DNA of 64,000 bases from Doris montereyensis (GCA_037039925.1 JAXRKP010000001.1:122501-186500); one strand, 5' to 3'; positions 1 through 34,078 are shown, numbered from the stretch's first letter. The notes: generated from the letters alone by a model not told the origin. Translations and numbers: made by a program.

Positions 1-258
1 CTTCTTGTCCTTCTTCTTCTTCTTTATCTTCTTCTTCTTCTTCTTCTTTTTCTTCTTCTTCTTCTTTTTCTTTCTACTTTTTTTTCTTCTTCTTCTTCTT
101 CTTCTTCTTCTTCTTCTTCTTCTTCTCTTCTTCTTTCTTCTTCTTCTTCTTCTTCTTCTTCTTCTTCTTCTTCTTCTTCTTCTTCTTCTCTTCTTCTTCT
201 TCTTCTTCTTCTTCTTCTTCTTCTTCTTCTTCTTCTTCTCTTCTTCTCTCTTCTTCTT

Positions 259-291
<33 letters not shown>

Positions 292-312
292 TTCTTCTTC
301 TTCTTCTTCTCT
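1..312. repeat. (CTT)n microsatellite
   Basis: Nearly pure CTT/TTC trinucleotide repeat with a few CTC and TTTC interruptions, running off the left edge of the window. The 152-residue open frame over it (Phe/Leu/Ser runs) is only a translation of the repeat. Confidence 0.97.
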
Positions 313-769
313 AACTACTTTTGTAAATTTACAAACGATCTTTTGTTGTCGTTGCTGTTGTTGTTGCTGTATACAATATACCCGTACATCATACTATCAT
401 ACTGCGTGCGCAAGACCAGAATTATTTTTAGTTGGTTATTTCATTGACTGTCTACTGATGTAGATAATGTGTCCATGTTAAATGCAGTATCATTTCAGAT
501 TCTACACTGTCACCTGGATGGACTGTCTTTAAATTGTACCAAGGAACTCAGTCTGCGCGTCGCTCACCTTATAAATGGTAATATTAGGTGCTTTTGGCTT
601 TTTTACTAACTTTAAATTCTGATAAAATATCCACTGTTTACTTGACTTAAAAAAATATGTGAATGCATCTTTATCGTCTTTATTGTCTTATTGTCCCTAG
701 ATTGTTAAGACCTGGTAAGTTTTCAATTTTAGTATACAATCACGTGATAACAAAACAAATTCTTACCTT
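313..769. other. unassigned spacer
   Basis: AT-rich sequence between the CTT tract and the first LINE fragment. I see no coding frame, RNA gene or repeat in it. Confidence 0.5.
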
Positions 770-1310
770 ATCAGTGCCCATTCTACCATCCGGTGTATGA
801 GATTAGATGCCTCGGAAATGATCTTTCTTCAGGCTAGCCTGCCTTGACATTTGCTGTCTCCTTCCATGAGTGTTAAATTTCTTTGCTTTAGTGCCTCTTA
901 TAAAAATTATCTCCATCCTGTGGTTTAGCATTGTATATTCATTTAGATATTCCCTTATCATTTCATTCTATCGTCATGTCTAAACCATCTGAGTTGATTT
1001 ATTTCTAGCTTAGTTTTAATGCCATCTGTTTTGGTTTAATTTCTTAGTGGTGTGTTTCCAATTTTATCTCTCTTACTTATCTCTACAACTCTTCTTGAAA
1101 TATTTCCTTACTAAGGTCCAGGTTTTACTGCCATAAGGAGAAGAGGACAATAAATTGTGCTGTATACTCTTAATATGTTTTTTGTTGTTGATAACTCTTG
1201 TTTACCTATAAATGCATTTCCTAGATGGGGGTAATATATTGTCATTGCGCTTTAGATTCACTGGCTGATTTATTTTCTTAGATTTCCTCTGAGTTAATCG
1301 TTTCTTTCTT
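770..1310 (-). mobile_element. LINE 3'-end fragment, duplicate of the adjacent copy
   Basis: Aligns by eye over its whole length with about 1320-1900: the same order of blocks, including the antisense of the retrotransposon C-terminal coding tail and a shared segment around TTGTTTACCTATA. It is a second, more decayed copy of the 3' part of the element next to it, in the same orientation, and no frame is open. Boundaries are approximate. Confidence 0.75.
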
Positions 1311-2920
1311 TTATTTCTTTATCAGTTACCATTCTACTTTCCGGGGTATGGGTTCAGATGCCCGAGATGATTTTTCTCCAGGATGCCCTGTCCTGGCATA
1401 TTCTGAGTCCTTCCAAAGAAGTTAAATTTTTATGCTTTAATGTCTCTTTTATAACTTCTTCCCACTTTCTCCGAGGTCTGCCCTTTGGTCTTTTACCTTA
1501 GGATTTAGCACTGTAGTATACTCATTTAACTATTCTATTTTCATTCATTCTGTTTACATGCCCAAACCATCTCAATTGATTTATTTTTATCTTAGTTTTT
1601 ATGCCATCTGCTTTGGTTTGATCTCTTATTGTTTTGCTTCTGATTTTGTCTCTTTTAGTTTTCTTACTACTCTTCTTAGATATTTCATTTCAGTTGTTCT
1701 ACTCCACTGTATCCTTTACTGTTTAAGGCCACAGAGGAGAGTAGGACAGTAAACTGTGTTGTATACTGCCATTTTGGTTTTTGTTGACAATTCTTGTTTA
1801 CCTATACATGTCTTTCCTAGATGGTTACATATTATCATTGCCTTTTGGATTGTCTGGCTGATTTCTTCTTAGTTTACCCTATGAGTTAATCATTACTCCT
1901 AGGTAATTGTAGATTTGAACTTATTCTAAATTCTCCTGCCCAATTTAAGATTTTGTGTTTTAGCTTCCCTGGTTACTAGCATTGTTTTGGTTTTCTTTGC
2001 ATTTACTCTCATTCCCTTTTATTTAGTTCATTGTTTATCATGGTGATATTCGACTGAAGGTCACTTTTTGATTTTCCAAACAGAACTAAATTATCAGCAA
2101 ATCAAAGCATTGATACATTTACTGGTTTGAGCTTCCACATACCTTCATTCTTTTCTTCATTTTTAAGGATGCCTTTGCAACTGAATCCATAAATGTGATA
2201 AATAAAAGAGGTCTTAGGATACAACTCTGTCTTACCCTTATATCTACATCAAATTCTTCAGATACATTTCAAGCTACTAGCACTGTACATGTTGGTTTAA
2301 TTTAAAAACTTTTAATGGCTTCTATTAAATTTTGCTCTACATTGTGTTCTTTTAAGGAATGCCATAGTTCGTCCCTCCTCACACTGTCAAATGCCTTTTC
2401 TAAGTCAATAAAACCCAGGTGCAAGTCAATGTTTCTCTCAATGAAGGTTTCTATTATTTGTCTAATTGTAAATATATGGTCTTGTACAGTTCTTCCTGGT
2501 CTAAATCCCCTCTGGTGTTCTTCAATATGATCTCTACTCTTTTCTGTCTCATTTCCGGTATCGTGGCATACACTTTTCCTGGTACGCTAAATATATCCCT
2601 ATATAGTTTGAGCATTCCATAGTTGATCCTTTCTTGTCTATCTGTACTACCGTTCCCTTTATTTAAGTCGTCTGCACCTGTTTGGACTTCCATGCTTGTT
2701 GACATATTGCATATATTAGTTTGTCTGCCTCTCTCCCTTGGTTTTTAATCGTTTCTGGATAAACTTGGTCTGCTCATGGGGCCTTTTCTAATCTCACTTT
2801 TTATAGCTGTTTAGAGGTCTTCCATTGAGATACCTACATCTTCAGCGGTCTCATCTAGATTACTTGTTACTCTTATTAATTGATTTTTATTTTTTGTTTC
2901 ATATGTTTTGGAGGAATTAT
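1311..2920 (-). mobile_element. LINE fragment (RT domain to C-terminal tail), copy B
   Basis: Read on the - strand, 2705-2454 encodes a damaged reverse-transcriptase start (MSTSMEVQTGA, then SVPGKVYA) that also occurs in the better-preserved + strand copy at 42127-42768. Downstream, the antisense of about 1380-1495 gives PKGRPRRKWEEV and then LRICQDRASW, the usual C-terminal tail of RTE-like non-LTR retrotransposons (GRPR..W, then DR..W). Several frameshifts and stops make it inactive. It is 5'-truncated near 2920. Confidence 0.85.
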
Positions 2921-3463
2921 GTAATCAACAGAAAATAACACAAAACAAATGCTTCAGACGGATTTCCTTGTAGCAGCCCCTTTACTTTCGACAGTCTCTG
3001 GCATTGTTACTAATGTAAAGAGGATTATAAATCTAGGGTTAGATGTGAACTGCTATGAAAACAGACGTCAGAATGACCATTTATTCGTTGTTTTCCTCTA
3101 TATCCTATGCTTGTACGCGTGTTTTCATACACACTGACGCGCAACACCTCTTATATCTCACATCGATGGGCTGAAGCGACTTGCGGTGTCGGCAGAAACC
3201 AGGTGACTACGGTGTTGCCACATTTAGCGATTAGCCGCCAATATACGATTTTTTACTGCCATCTTCTCAGTCAGTGTTAAGGTAATTTACTCAAAATTTT
3301 GACCGTTTTTACCTACCCTCGTCTGCAAAATATTATATCAAAACAAAGATACGTAATATGGACATTTTCTGCCATAAACTTGTAGATGAATGATCGTTCT
3401 ACCCGAATATGCAAAGAGCAGGAAATCGACGTTTTGGTCCCTAACTCGCCAGTCCAAGTGGAG
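2921..3463. other. unassigned spacer between two LINE copies
   Basis: No recognisable gene or repeat. A 62-codon open frame at 2949-3137 resembles no family I know and has no splice or promoter context. Confidence 0.4.
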
Positions 3464-3490
3464 CCCCCCCCCCCGCCCCCACCCCCTCTT

Positions 3491-3559
<69 letters not shown>

Positions 3560-3735
3560 TTGAGAGAGAGAGAGAGAGTTGAGAGAGAGGGGAGGGGGAG
3601 ACAGAGAAAAAGAGCCAGGGAGGAAGAGGTTTTGTTTTCAGTTGTTTTGTTTTTGTTTGTTTGTTGGCTGGTTTTTTGTTGTTGTTTTTTTTGTTTGTTT
3701 TTTTTGGGGGAGGGGGGCGGGGGGGGGCGGTATCC
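3464..3735. repeat. composite low-complexity tract: poly-C, (AG)n, GT-rich, poly-G
   Basis: Poly-C from 3464, (AG)n from about 3490 to 3600, then a TTTG/GTTT-rich stretch and a G-run ending near 3729. Open frames over it on both strands are repeat translations. Confidence 0.93.
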
Positions 3736-3852
3736 GTGTATGTGAAAAATGATTTTGTTCAATGGTAAACTTTATATTAGATTTTGTGCTTTGTATTTTC
3801 ATTGTGTGAATATGAATAATTGCCCTTCGGGGATGATTAAGAGTGAATTTTG

Positions 3853-3939
3853 GAATTGAATTGAATTGAATTGAATTGAATTGAATTGAATTGAATTGAA
3901 TTGAATTGAATTGAATTGAATTGAATTGAATTGAATTGA
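3853..3939. repeat. (GAATT)n pentanucleotide microsatellite
   Basis: About 17 uninterrupted copies of GAATT. The array abuts the truncated inner end of the LINE copy that begins at about 3941. Confidence 0.97.
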
Positions 3940-3940
3940 C

Positions 3941-5950
3941 TATGTTGGTTTGGAATAAAACAAATTTAATAGCTTCCATTAAATGTTGCTCTACATTGTC
4001 TTTCTTTTTAAAGAATACCAAACTTATCCCTCTTCATAGTATTAATTTCTTTTCTTGGTCAATAAAACAGAAGTGTATGTTAATGTTTCTTTCAAGTAAT
4101 TTTCTACTATTTGTCTAATCGTAAATTTGTGTGGTGTTGCACACTTCTTCCTGGTCTAAATGGTGTTCTTCAATCTGATCTTCTAATCTTTTCCCTCAGT
4201 CTCATTTCTAGTATCCTGGTATACATTTTGCCTGGTACGATTAGTAGTGATATCCCTCTAGGCTTTGGGCATTTCATTGTTAGTTGGTCATTTCTTGTAT
4301 ATTGATAATGATACTATCGTTCCCTTTTTCCAGTCATCTAGCACCTGTTTAAACTTCCATGCTTGTTGACATATTACACGCAATCCCTCTCTCCCTCTAT
4401 CTGGATAGACTTGATCTGTTCCTTGGGTCTTTCCTAGCTTAGCTTTTTGTATAGCTGATTGAACTTCATTCATTGATATCTACATCTTCATTTGTCTCAT
4501 TTGGATTACTTATTATTCTTACTACATGTAATTGTTCTGTACTCCTTGTTTCATTTGTTCTGGGATGGATAATGTAATTGTTGAAATTACTTTCTTCATG
4601 TTTCTTTGATTCGCCGTCCTCCATTATTTATCCTTTAGCATTCTTAATTTGTCTAATTGGGCATGTTTTGGCCTTTCTCATGCTCCCAGAACAGTTATTG
4701 ATAGCTTTCTTGAAGTCTTTGTCCAAACTCTTCCCATTGTTCCTGTTTTACTTTTTCTCACTTCCTCTTTGGCAATAGATATTTTACTCGTGTAATCTAT
4801 CCTATCTGACCTTTTCGTTTGTAGATATAATATGTCTTTCAGGCTTCCTTTTTTCTTTGATCTTAGTTTTGACATTCTCATTCCACCACGCTATTCTTTT
4901 CCTATCTCCTGTAATTTGTTTTTCCACCAAATACCTCTTCAGCACAAATGAGGAGTGTTTCCTTATATACAGTTGTCAGTTTTTTTTTCTATTTATGCTA
5001 TCATTTAGATCAATCTGCCTTTCACTGATAACTATTTTAATACTGTGTTGGTGTAGTTGTTTTACTTCTGGTTCATTTAGCCCTTCTGTTTATTTCATTT
5101 TGCAATGATTAGGTGATGTTCACTAAATATTTCATCTCCTCTGTTTACTCTTGCATTCATTGTACTGTAAAAAAGAGAACTGCTAACTATTATGTAGTCA
5201 ATGGTCGACTTTATATTTATTCTTGAGTATTTGGAGATAGCTTTGTATTGTTTATGTTCATGCTATACTTAAGGCAAAATATTATAGTTTCTCTCCATTT
5301 GGAGAAGTTGTTATCTCTTCTTCTTTTCCTATCACGCCACCTGATGTTTCTACATTGCTGCATGCTCTAGCGTTTAAATCTCCTAAAACCGCTAGTTCTG
5401 TTTAGGTTTGATATTCTCTGCAGCTATTTGTAAGTTGATTTCAAAGATGTTTTTTTTACGTTCTTTGATGGAGTCTTCGTTTGGTCTATAAGCAATTAAT
5501 GATTTAATGTTCCTTCATTTTGGTTCAATCTTTACTTCTAATTAGTCGTGGGATTATAGATTTCCAACTTTCTAGTAATAGCTTCTCATGCCTTTTATAC
5601 ATCTATAGGCCGACTCCTGCTCTAGCTCTGTCCGATGCATCTACTCCTGAGAAAATGGAACAATGATTTGGTCCTATATTTTTTTCTATTCATTATCCTT
5701 TCTTCTTTGTTTCTGTGATAGCCAACTTTGATTTTTTTCCTATTTCTTCAGCTAATTCAAACTCTTTTCCATTTATTGCCCTAGTATTCCATGTTCCAAA
5801 AATCACAGTTCTGGTTCGTTTCCATGGTAATCTTCGAGAGGTCAGTCTGGGCACCTCACATTTGGCTATCTGAATCCAGTTCGTTTGGGTAAACAGGCGA
5901 TTAGCCCACTGTACCCTAAGCAGGTGGTGGGACTGCCACCTTGAGGCACC
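3941..5950 (-). mobile_element. LINE fragment (endonuclease to mid-RT), copy A
   Basis: The - strand reading runs 5' to 3' from about 5950 to 3941 and matches the + strand copy at 40450-42500 block by block. It has the same 5' leader (AGGTGGCAG, then GGGTACAGTGGGCT), the endonuclease start (FGTWN), the linker, and the RT start near 4380-4320 (WKKGTIVS). The element stops inside RT, where the (GAATT)n array begins. It has many frameshifts. It overlaps copy B in RT content, so these are two separate insertions or a rearranged duplicate, not one split element. Confidence 0.85.
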
Positions 5951-6199
5951 CGTGGACTTTCATTCTTTATGAGAATGTTACTGATGTTACTTACGGGTGA
6001 TCTCTTAGATTGTAGTTTCGCGCAGTTGTGACATCAGGCGTTTTCTTGAACGTCCGCGCGGGACTCCTTCGGGAGTGGAAACCAACAGCACTATTACAAG
6101 TAATATAATCGGACATTGGGCAGGTCCTTGCACATGTACGGGGACTACGCTGCCCCCGCCCTGCATGATTTTCCTGCCTTCTTCTTATTCTTCTTATTC
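5951..6199. other. 5' flank of LINE copy A, unassigned
   Basis: GC-richer sequence with several CpG dinucleotides (for example CGTCCGCGCGGG near 6051). It could be LINE 5' leader or a remnant of an unrelated element. No gene is seen. Confidence 0.3.
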
Positions 6200-6550
<351 letters not shown>

Positions 6551-6801
6551 GTATTGTCAAGGCGGCGCGGCCTAAAAAAAATTAAGACCCCCTGATTTAG
6601 ATCGATATTCTAGTGGCCCAAGATGCTAGAGACAATACGCACAGAGTTATAATTTCATATTTTTACTTTTTGTCCACAACATAGAACGCTGGCTATTACT
6701 ATCTTTTTTAAATATTGTTTTGTTATTATTCTTTCTCTTTCAATCCCTAAACACAATTTTTGAGATTCTCATTTTTTAGAACTCATTGCTTTGTTGACAA
6801 C
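6551..6801 (+). promoter_or_regulatory. putative YIPF3 promoter and 5'UTR region
   Basis: Sequence directly upstream of the YIPF3 start codon. It begins with a GC-rich patch (GGCGGCGCGGCC near 6562) and continues AT-rich, with no TATA box at a convincing place. A TTTTTTAG acceptor-like site about 25 bp before the ATG leaves open a non-coding first exon upstream. Its role is inferred from position only. Confidence 0.35.
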
Positions 6802-27401
<20,600 letters not shown>

Positions 27402-29167
27402 TTGATAACCTCCTGAAACATTGAGCAAAGGACAGCAACTATGCCAACCTTGTTGAAATGGGCTGTTTTTTTCTTCAACAAAATAAAAACTAAAGGTTGG
27501 GGGTGTTGATGTTCAGGTTAAAACATGAAAAGCATTTTTTAGCGAGTTTGCTTAGGTTGGGGTTTTTTATGGTCCTATCATCTTTTCATTTAAGTCTAGT
27601 ATTTTGCACTGTCTTTAACTGGACTAAATTTCAATGATGGTGTCAACATTTCATATTCAATTTTCTCTATGAAGAGTTCTATTATTTTCTACCATAATGG
27701 AAGGTGGAAATGATAAATTATTGTCCTAATTATGTTGCCTTACTTTAATAATTACTATTCTTATTAAAGTTTTCCATGTCCCTATTGAATTTTGTTAGTG
27801 ACTTTCTCTTATTAGAATGCATACTCTTCTCTAGAACCTGATTGCTGTATTGGTTCTGTAAAGTAGATAGATACTCTTGTTAATAAATGTTTGGGTTTTC
27901 TTTCTGCCATTAGAGTTGAAATTGAAAACATGACCATAAGGACAATGTCTGTAGCTGTAAAATGTATTCATGGATCTGTCATTTGTAAATAAATACGATG
28001 GGTTCTTTAATTGTAAATATTTATAGAATCTTTTTGAGTGACAAATACAGGAGTGAAAGCTTGCCTCGTGTGAAATGGTTATACTTGTAAAATAATATAA
28101 TAATAGGGTGATTATACTTGAATGTTCACAACGGCATTTATTGTATTATATGTTTGTGCATAGTCTGGGAATAAAGATTTGTCATTTTTTGTTACAAAGT
28201 AACTCATGGGATGAATAACAAATATGAGGTATATACATTTTTTCAATGTGATCTCTGTTCTGATTCGAGTTTTAGATTTTTCAATTAAAGTCATCTTCGT
28301 GTCATTTTCTATTTAAAGCACTTAAAGGGGTTGTTTATTGTCTTGCTTGGCACATTCACAATTAGATAAAACTTTTACCAAGACTTTGTGATACACATAT
28401 GTATTCATTTCAAAGGAAATTTAATGCCAGACCAAAGCCTTGATAATTACTGGGGTTTCTTTTTATTTTATTATGTCTACTTAGAACATTGTCCTTTTAT
28501 TAACAGGGCTTTTTTTTAATGAAATTAATAAAACTTAAAGCACAATAAAACTAACAGTGTCATCACTTGCCTTGACACATGCCCACAGTAATGTGATATT
28601 AATACTGCTTCATCATCTTTTGAATTTTATGAACAATAGACGCTGTGAATGTCTTTGGGGAGTGTTTCTGATTTTCAGCTATCCATTCATGGCTGAGTCG
28701 TGACAGTGACAACTCTATCTCGTTTTCTAAAACAGGAAGAGATAAAACTTAATCTTGCTCATTTCATTTTCATATACAGTGCAACTAGTACAATGCTTAA
28801 TTAATACGTTCATGTTTTTGTTTTTATAATGTGATGCTTAACCCTCGTCCTTGCTTAACAATATTTATTATTTCATGGTTATATCAAAAGAGGGATCCTT
28901 CTTTTGTTGTAAGTTGCTTCAATGAAATCATTGCAAATTAAATGACAAATTTGTCTGCATTTCATTTTGAGTTGATCCTGTCTGGGTTTTTTATTAGTCT
29001 ATCCTCAATTATCATGAAGGGAAAGATGGATGTTTAGTTCATATTCCCATATAAATACAGGTTCACCAACTGCACATCATATATTCCCCCAGCAGTCAAT
29101 TTTATCCAAACTCCTTCTCAATGCCTTTGGGAGCATACAGTACAACAGCACTTTAGACACTTTATAC
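27402..29167. other. YIPF3 3'UTR, then intergenic sequence
   Basis: Holds AATAAA signals at 27482-27487 and 27892-27897. Beyond about 28 kb there is no gene, and a 60-codon frame at 28112-28294 on the - strand is unsupported. Confidence 0.5.
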
Positions 29168-29170
29168 TAA

Positions 29171-29831
29171 GGGTAGACCCACACCGACGTCGGGCCCGAC
29201 GGTCAGACCGGACATATTTCCGTGGGAAAAAATGCAACCGGCTCATTAGTAGTGTTAGGTAACAAAAAACCACGATCCACCCACACCGAAACCCGACGTC
29301 CCGGAGCCGACTTTTAGGAATGAACGTGTTCATTCCACGCCGTCCGTCGGGCGAAATGGGAGACAATTTTATAGGTTTTTCTTATACAAATTATTTCTCT
29401 TTTCCCGCCACATGTCTATTAATAGCATTTTGCAATCTCAAGCGGTGGACTGGAGGATGCATTTCTCAGAACTTGGTCTGTTGACAATGGATGACGAAGC
29501 ATTGATTCTTTGCGTACATCATAGATCGTCTATTTACAAGAAAGACCCGTTTCATCACAACAGAGGATATAGGTGGTGAAACTCACCAAGAGATTTTCGC
29601 TTTTGTTGTATGAGATGGACCCAAAATCGTCTTGATGAGCTATTGTGCCTTCGTATCCTTCTTCTTAGCCACAGTAACAACAACAATTTTTCTTCTCCTG
29701 CTACACGCCATTTTCTACAAATGCCTGTGTTGTCTGACCGTCAGGTTCCGCTGGCGGTATGGGTGGCACAGCCGGCAAAAAAACGTCGGGTCGGGTCTGA
29801 CCGCCGGGCCCGACGCCGTGTGGTTCTAGCC
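29171..29831 (-). mobile_element. PIF/Harbinger non-autonomous element (661 bp)
   Basis: Flanked by TAA on both sides (29168-29170 and 29832-29834), the 3-bp TWA target site of PIF/Harbinger. Terminal inverted repeats of about 38 bp: GGGTAGACCCACACCGACGT on the left and, reverse-complemented, GGCTAGAACCACACGGCGTC on the right, continuing through GGGCCCG and GGTCAGACC. A second CCCACACCGA copy lies subterminally near 29280. It is GC-rich in contrast to its AT-rich surroundings. Confidence 0.88.
29558..29672 (-). pseudogene. Harbinger transposase N-terminal remnant
   Basis: On the - strand the frame reads LRRRIRRHNSSSRRFWVHLI, then QQKRKSLGEFHHLYPLL, then stops. Arg-rich, W-V-H and G-E-F-H-H-L are the usual start of PIF/Harbinger transposases (RRRWWVHP, GEFHHL). 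The catalytic DDE part is absent, so this is a deletion derivative. Confidence 0.8.
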
Positions 29832-32800
29832 TAATACTGACAAGATCTTTCTATGGGTCTTCATTCACAACTGATAAGAGTACAATGTTGTAAAGTGTTG
29901 TTGTGAGTATAAACTCACAATACTGCCTATTTCGCTGTAACATCTATGATTAGTTTTTGTTTTAAAAGAATTAATCTGTTCCATATACTTTTATTCACAT
30001 AAGGAATGGTTATATCTTTTCCATATACTTTTCTTCACATAAGGTATTGAAACAATGCGTTTAATCAATACGCTACTGAAGAAAAGTGAGAAAATCTTTT
30101 GTGGACAAAGATCTTGCTCTAGAGGAAATATAGAATCTGATTTTTCTTTCAATTTTATGCAAAATAATTTTTCAATTTTGGTACTGTTCCCTTGATCATA
30201 CGGGGGTTAGCATCAGTATGTGGTCATGTCATAGGTTGGTAAATTTTATCAGGCTTCACATGTATGTTGTGCAGATTAAACAACCCCGTGCATTCTAATT
30301 AAAAGATGTCTTGGCAAAATTAAAAAATTTGCAGCTGGCATCTCTACTATTACAATTCAAGTTTTATCTAGTTGCCATCTCCGGCAGGCTATGATGTTAA
30401 AAGCTTGTTCTCATTTCACTCAGAAGAATACAGTAGAGAATTACCCTTGTCATATCATGGGGAATCCGTGTCTGTAATAATGGGCTACTCATACACGCCT
30501 GGGTCAAATGAAGAAAGAGCAGGAAACATGCTTGTCTTGTCAATTTTTCAGCCTGAGAAGTTTATGTTTTCTCTTAGTACTATTAACAGCCATTGGTACA
30601 CAAATAGCCATATATGAACAGCCAATTTGAAGCCCTTCATTTTAGTGAAAGAACTGTTAAATGCCTGGGTACCTTTGCTACCAATCTGTACATGCATACT
30701 CAGAGCAGTAATGAAGGAAAGAGAGTGTCGGGATTTTGTAAAGGCTAACATTACAAAGTCAAGAAGTTGAGGTTTAACTCAATTAAAGTTCAATGAGATG
30801 TGAATAAATACATGTATCATACTCACTCAAAGTCGAGTAAGGATGAAAACTATCCAACTTAGAAGTTAAAGTATCACCACTCAGATTAAATACGACAATG
30901 CCTTATATGGTAGATGACCATGAATGAACAAACAATTCACAAATGGATGAAAGTAAGTTGTGAAAAAGAAATAAGAAACACATTCATTTCAGGAGGGATT
31001 TTTAATCAAGATATTTTTTGATTCTCTAGATTCAACAATTTTTGTAAAGTTAAAAAGAATTAAAAAAAAGGAAGATCCTATGGAAAAAAAAGTTTCATAT
31101 AGTTAAAACAAATATACCAAATACCACATAATTAATTCAGAGATCTTTGTGTATAGTATACATGAATTTTTCTACATAATTATTTAGTAGAGTAAAATAT
31201 ATGGATAGGAGATTCATGTATGACATAATAAAAAAAAACTATCTATTGTTAAATATAAAAAAAACAGGAAATCAGTAGGCCTACATGAAAAATTTACTAT
31301 GAGAAGCATACAAAAGAACAGTTTTGCCATTCAATATTATAAATCAAACAAGCACTATGCAAAGAGGAAATGGCTCATGGGTTTTTCACAAAAAATAACA
31401 TTCAAGTATATTTTAATGAATGCAAACAGAAAATGGCATCTGCATTGCACATTAAATGAAATTGAACTGTCTAATATGAAAGAAATCACTTCAATACATT
31501 TGTTTTATGCTTAAATGCAAAATGAACATTATGCTAGGAGAGGTCTTATGCTAAACAAGCTGGAAGATGGATTGTAATCTACAATGTCTCAGTAGTCAGT
31601 TTAGTCTTTTTGAAAAAATATCTTTTATTTCTTGAATCGTAGTCTTAGCTTAATACTTGTTTGCATAAGTCTTTCATTTCACATAATTCCTTTCTTTATA
31701 ATATCATCACTTTCTTTAGCACTGATGGAAGAATCAAGAAATATCACAAAAACTTCCAATGACAGCCATATATTATATTCAACATTGAAATTGTACAAAG
31801 TAAAGCGATTTCAATAAGTTCTAACATACAAAAACATTTTTTTCAGAACAAAAAAAATGAAATAACCTGAGATGACCACCGCGGTAGACAGGGTTACTTC
31901 AAAGAAACAAACAAACATGATGCATTTATCAGAATAGAAATTAAAACGGCAAAATCATTTGCAATGCTATCATGTATAGGTATCTTGGCAAGCAAACTCT
32001 TGTGTCCTTACATTTGTTCTCGCTCAAAACTCATTTCACTATCAGTACCATTTATTAACTATATTTTTAGTGAAGATGTTTGGGCTTTGGCTACAGGTAT
32101 GGCAGCTTGAATAAAAAATAATACAGATGTAAAAATTGAAAATGAACCGGGTCTTACTCTTAGCTGTATTGTGCTAAGAACAAACGAGGGCGATCGGTAT
32201 ATTGAGGTGAATTTTCTTTGAAGTTGAACTCTTTCGCATTACCTAGCATTAAACGTAAGTAGACCTCTTATTATTTTTTACAATTACTTAAAGAAATCTA
32301 ATTGATCTTTATGATTGAAGAGAAGTGTGGACAAAAAAAGTAAGTAACAGTTTTATGTCAGGAGAGGTGTAATTTTAATCAAGACATTTTTAAAGGCAGG
32401 AACTGAGGAACTAATTTTGAAATTCTCAATGTGCCAGGACCAGGACAATTGCAAATATTACCTGTCATGAAAGGTTGTTATTGTAACTTCTGAAACCAAT
32501 CAGCCTGTAAAAATTAAGCATATTCCACTTCTTTTTATTGATTTTGAAATCTATAACTATAAGGAATACAATAATATCACTAGTAAAACATACATATAGA
32601 GAATTCCAATTGCAGTACATGTAGTAAGGTCTAAATAGTGATACAAAGTTTTACTCCGTTCATGACAAGGTGATATAAGTGGGTGAGTAAAATACAATTT
32701 CCCGTTGAACATGGTGTGAATGGGGAAAACGTAACAATGAGATCATGGAAGGGGATGGTGTTTGAAGAGAAAGCTTTGGTCACTTTTCTTTTCCTTTTTT

Positions 32801-34075
32801 CTCCCTCACATAAAACAATGAACAACTGAGCTAGCAACAATAAATAATAAATGTTATAAACTGTTTACCCCATGCAATCTATTTATTCTCCTAGCATGCA
32901 ACTTAAAGAGAAGATGTTTTTTTTACATTTGCACTGTCTCAGACTGACTGTCCACCCGTGGCAGGCTTTGACCTGTTGTAGAGTCCATTAAATCTATGAC
33001 TCATGGGGATGGATTTTTTCTTATCCTAAGCGCATTCAATATATTTATTTCATTTGCCTTTCTCACATGTTGTACACATCCAAACTTTCACAACGCAAAG
33101 AGAGAAATCATTCATCATAACATTCCATCTTCACAAATTTTAATTCCTTTTAAGTTTGCAACCCACACATTTTCTCTTAATCTTGATGATTTCAATTTTA
33201 GTTTAGTACAAAATAGTGTTCTATAACCTCTAGAGTAAGTCAATTTATAACCACCACCAGTGAAAGAAATAATATTGTAAATTTGACAAATCATAACAAG
33301 ATTCTAACTTTGTTGTCCAAGGCACTACAGCCTTTTACAACAAGTACAAATCAAACACTCATCGTTGAATATCCACAAAGACTATGTATAAGAAAATCAT
33401 CCATTATATGTTCAAAGTTATCACAAGGGAAGGCAGTTACCCTAAAAACAAATTATATCTGAAAATAATTATTACAATGGCGATGAGCATAGATACCTAG
33501 TATAAAGACAATAATGCCAGCAACATGGCAAAAACAGAAAAATAAGATAGACAACATTAATGAGCATAATAATAGTAATAACACTAAGAATGATGCTGAT
33601 GACAATGGTAGTAAAAATAATTGTTTGTAATCGCAGTACAATTTACATCTGTGGAAGAACAAATATAATAAACAAAATTCTTTGGAAGTACAATAGGAGT
33701 TGTGTTTCAAAATACATCAATTGGGTTTTACAAGTAAGTATATGCATACTCCAGGCTCATGTTTACATATCAAACACATTTAGTTCAAGCAAAAGGAAAG
33801 CAAAATTGGAACACACATTGAAGAGCTCATATTCTTACTCACTTTCTCTCTGAGATCATTATTGAATTTAGTGACATATTTTTTTTTTATATTATACAAT
33901 TACAAAGGTGATTATTTTTTCTTGGAAAGGGGAAGGGAATGGGTCATGAAGAGCTGCGACTTAGATTTATGTTCAAGAAAGACAAAATTAAAAATGATAT
34001 GGATAAAATAACAGGCTTAGAGATGATAATGAAAGTATCTGCATTAGCATTGCCCACATCTTTGAATCATTAAAA
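29832..34075. other. AT-rich intergenic sequence
   Basis: No supported gene. A 27-bp block starting TTCCATATACTTTT, then CACATAAGG, occurs twice 40 bp apart (29979 and 30019). Open frames up to 97 codons have no family resemblance or splice context. Confidence 0.5.
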
Positions 34076-34078
34076 TTT

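Noticed and set aside
1558..1752. Hydrophobic 64-codon + strand frame that looks membrane-like
   Set aside because: It is the antisense of the LINE C-terminal coding region.
2949..3137. 62-codon frame between LINE copies
   Set aside because: No family resemblance, promoter or splice context.
4578..5108. Hydrophobic + strand frames of 66 and 83 codons
   Set aside because: Antisense of the LINE linker region; the - strand reading matches the LINE copy at 41355-41846.
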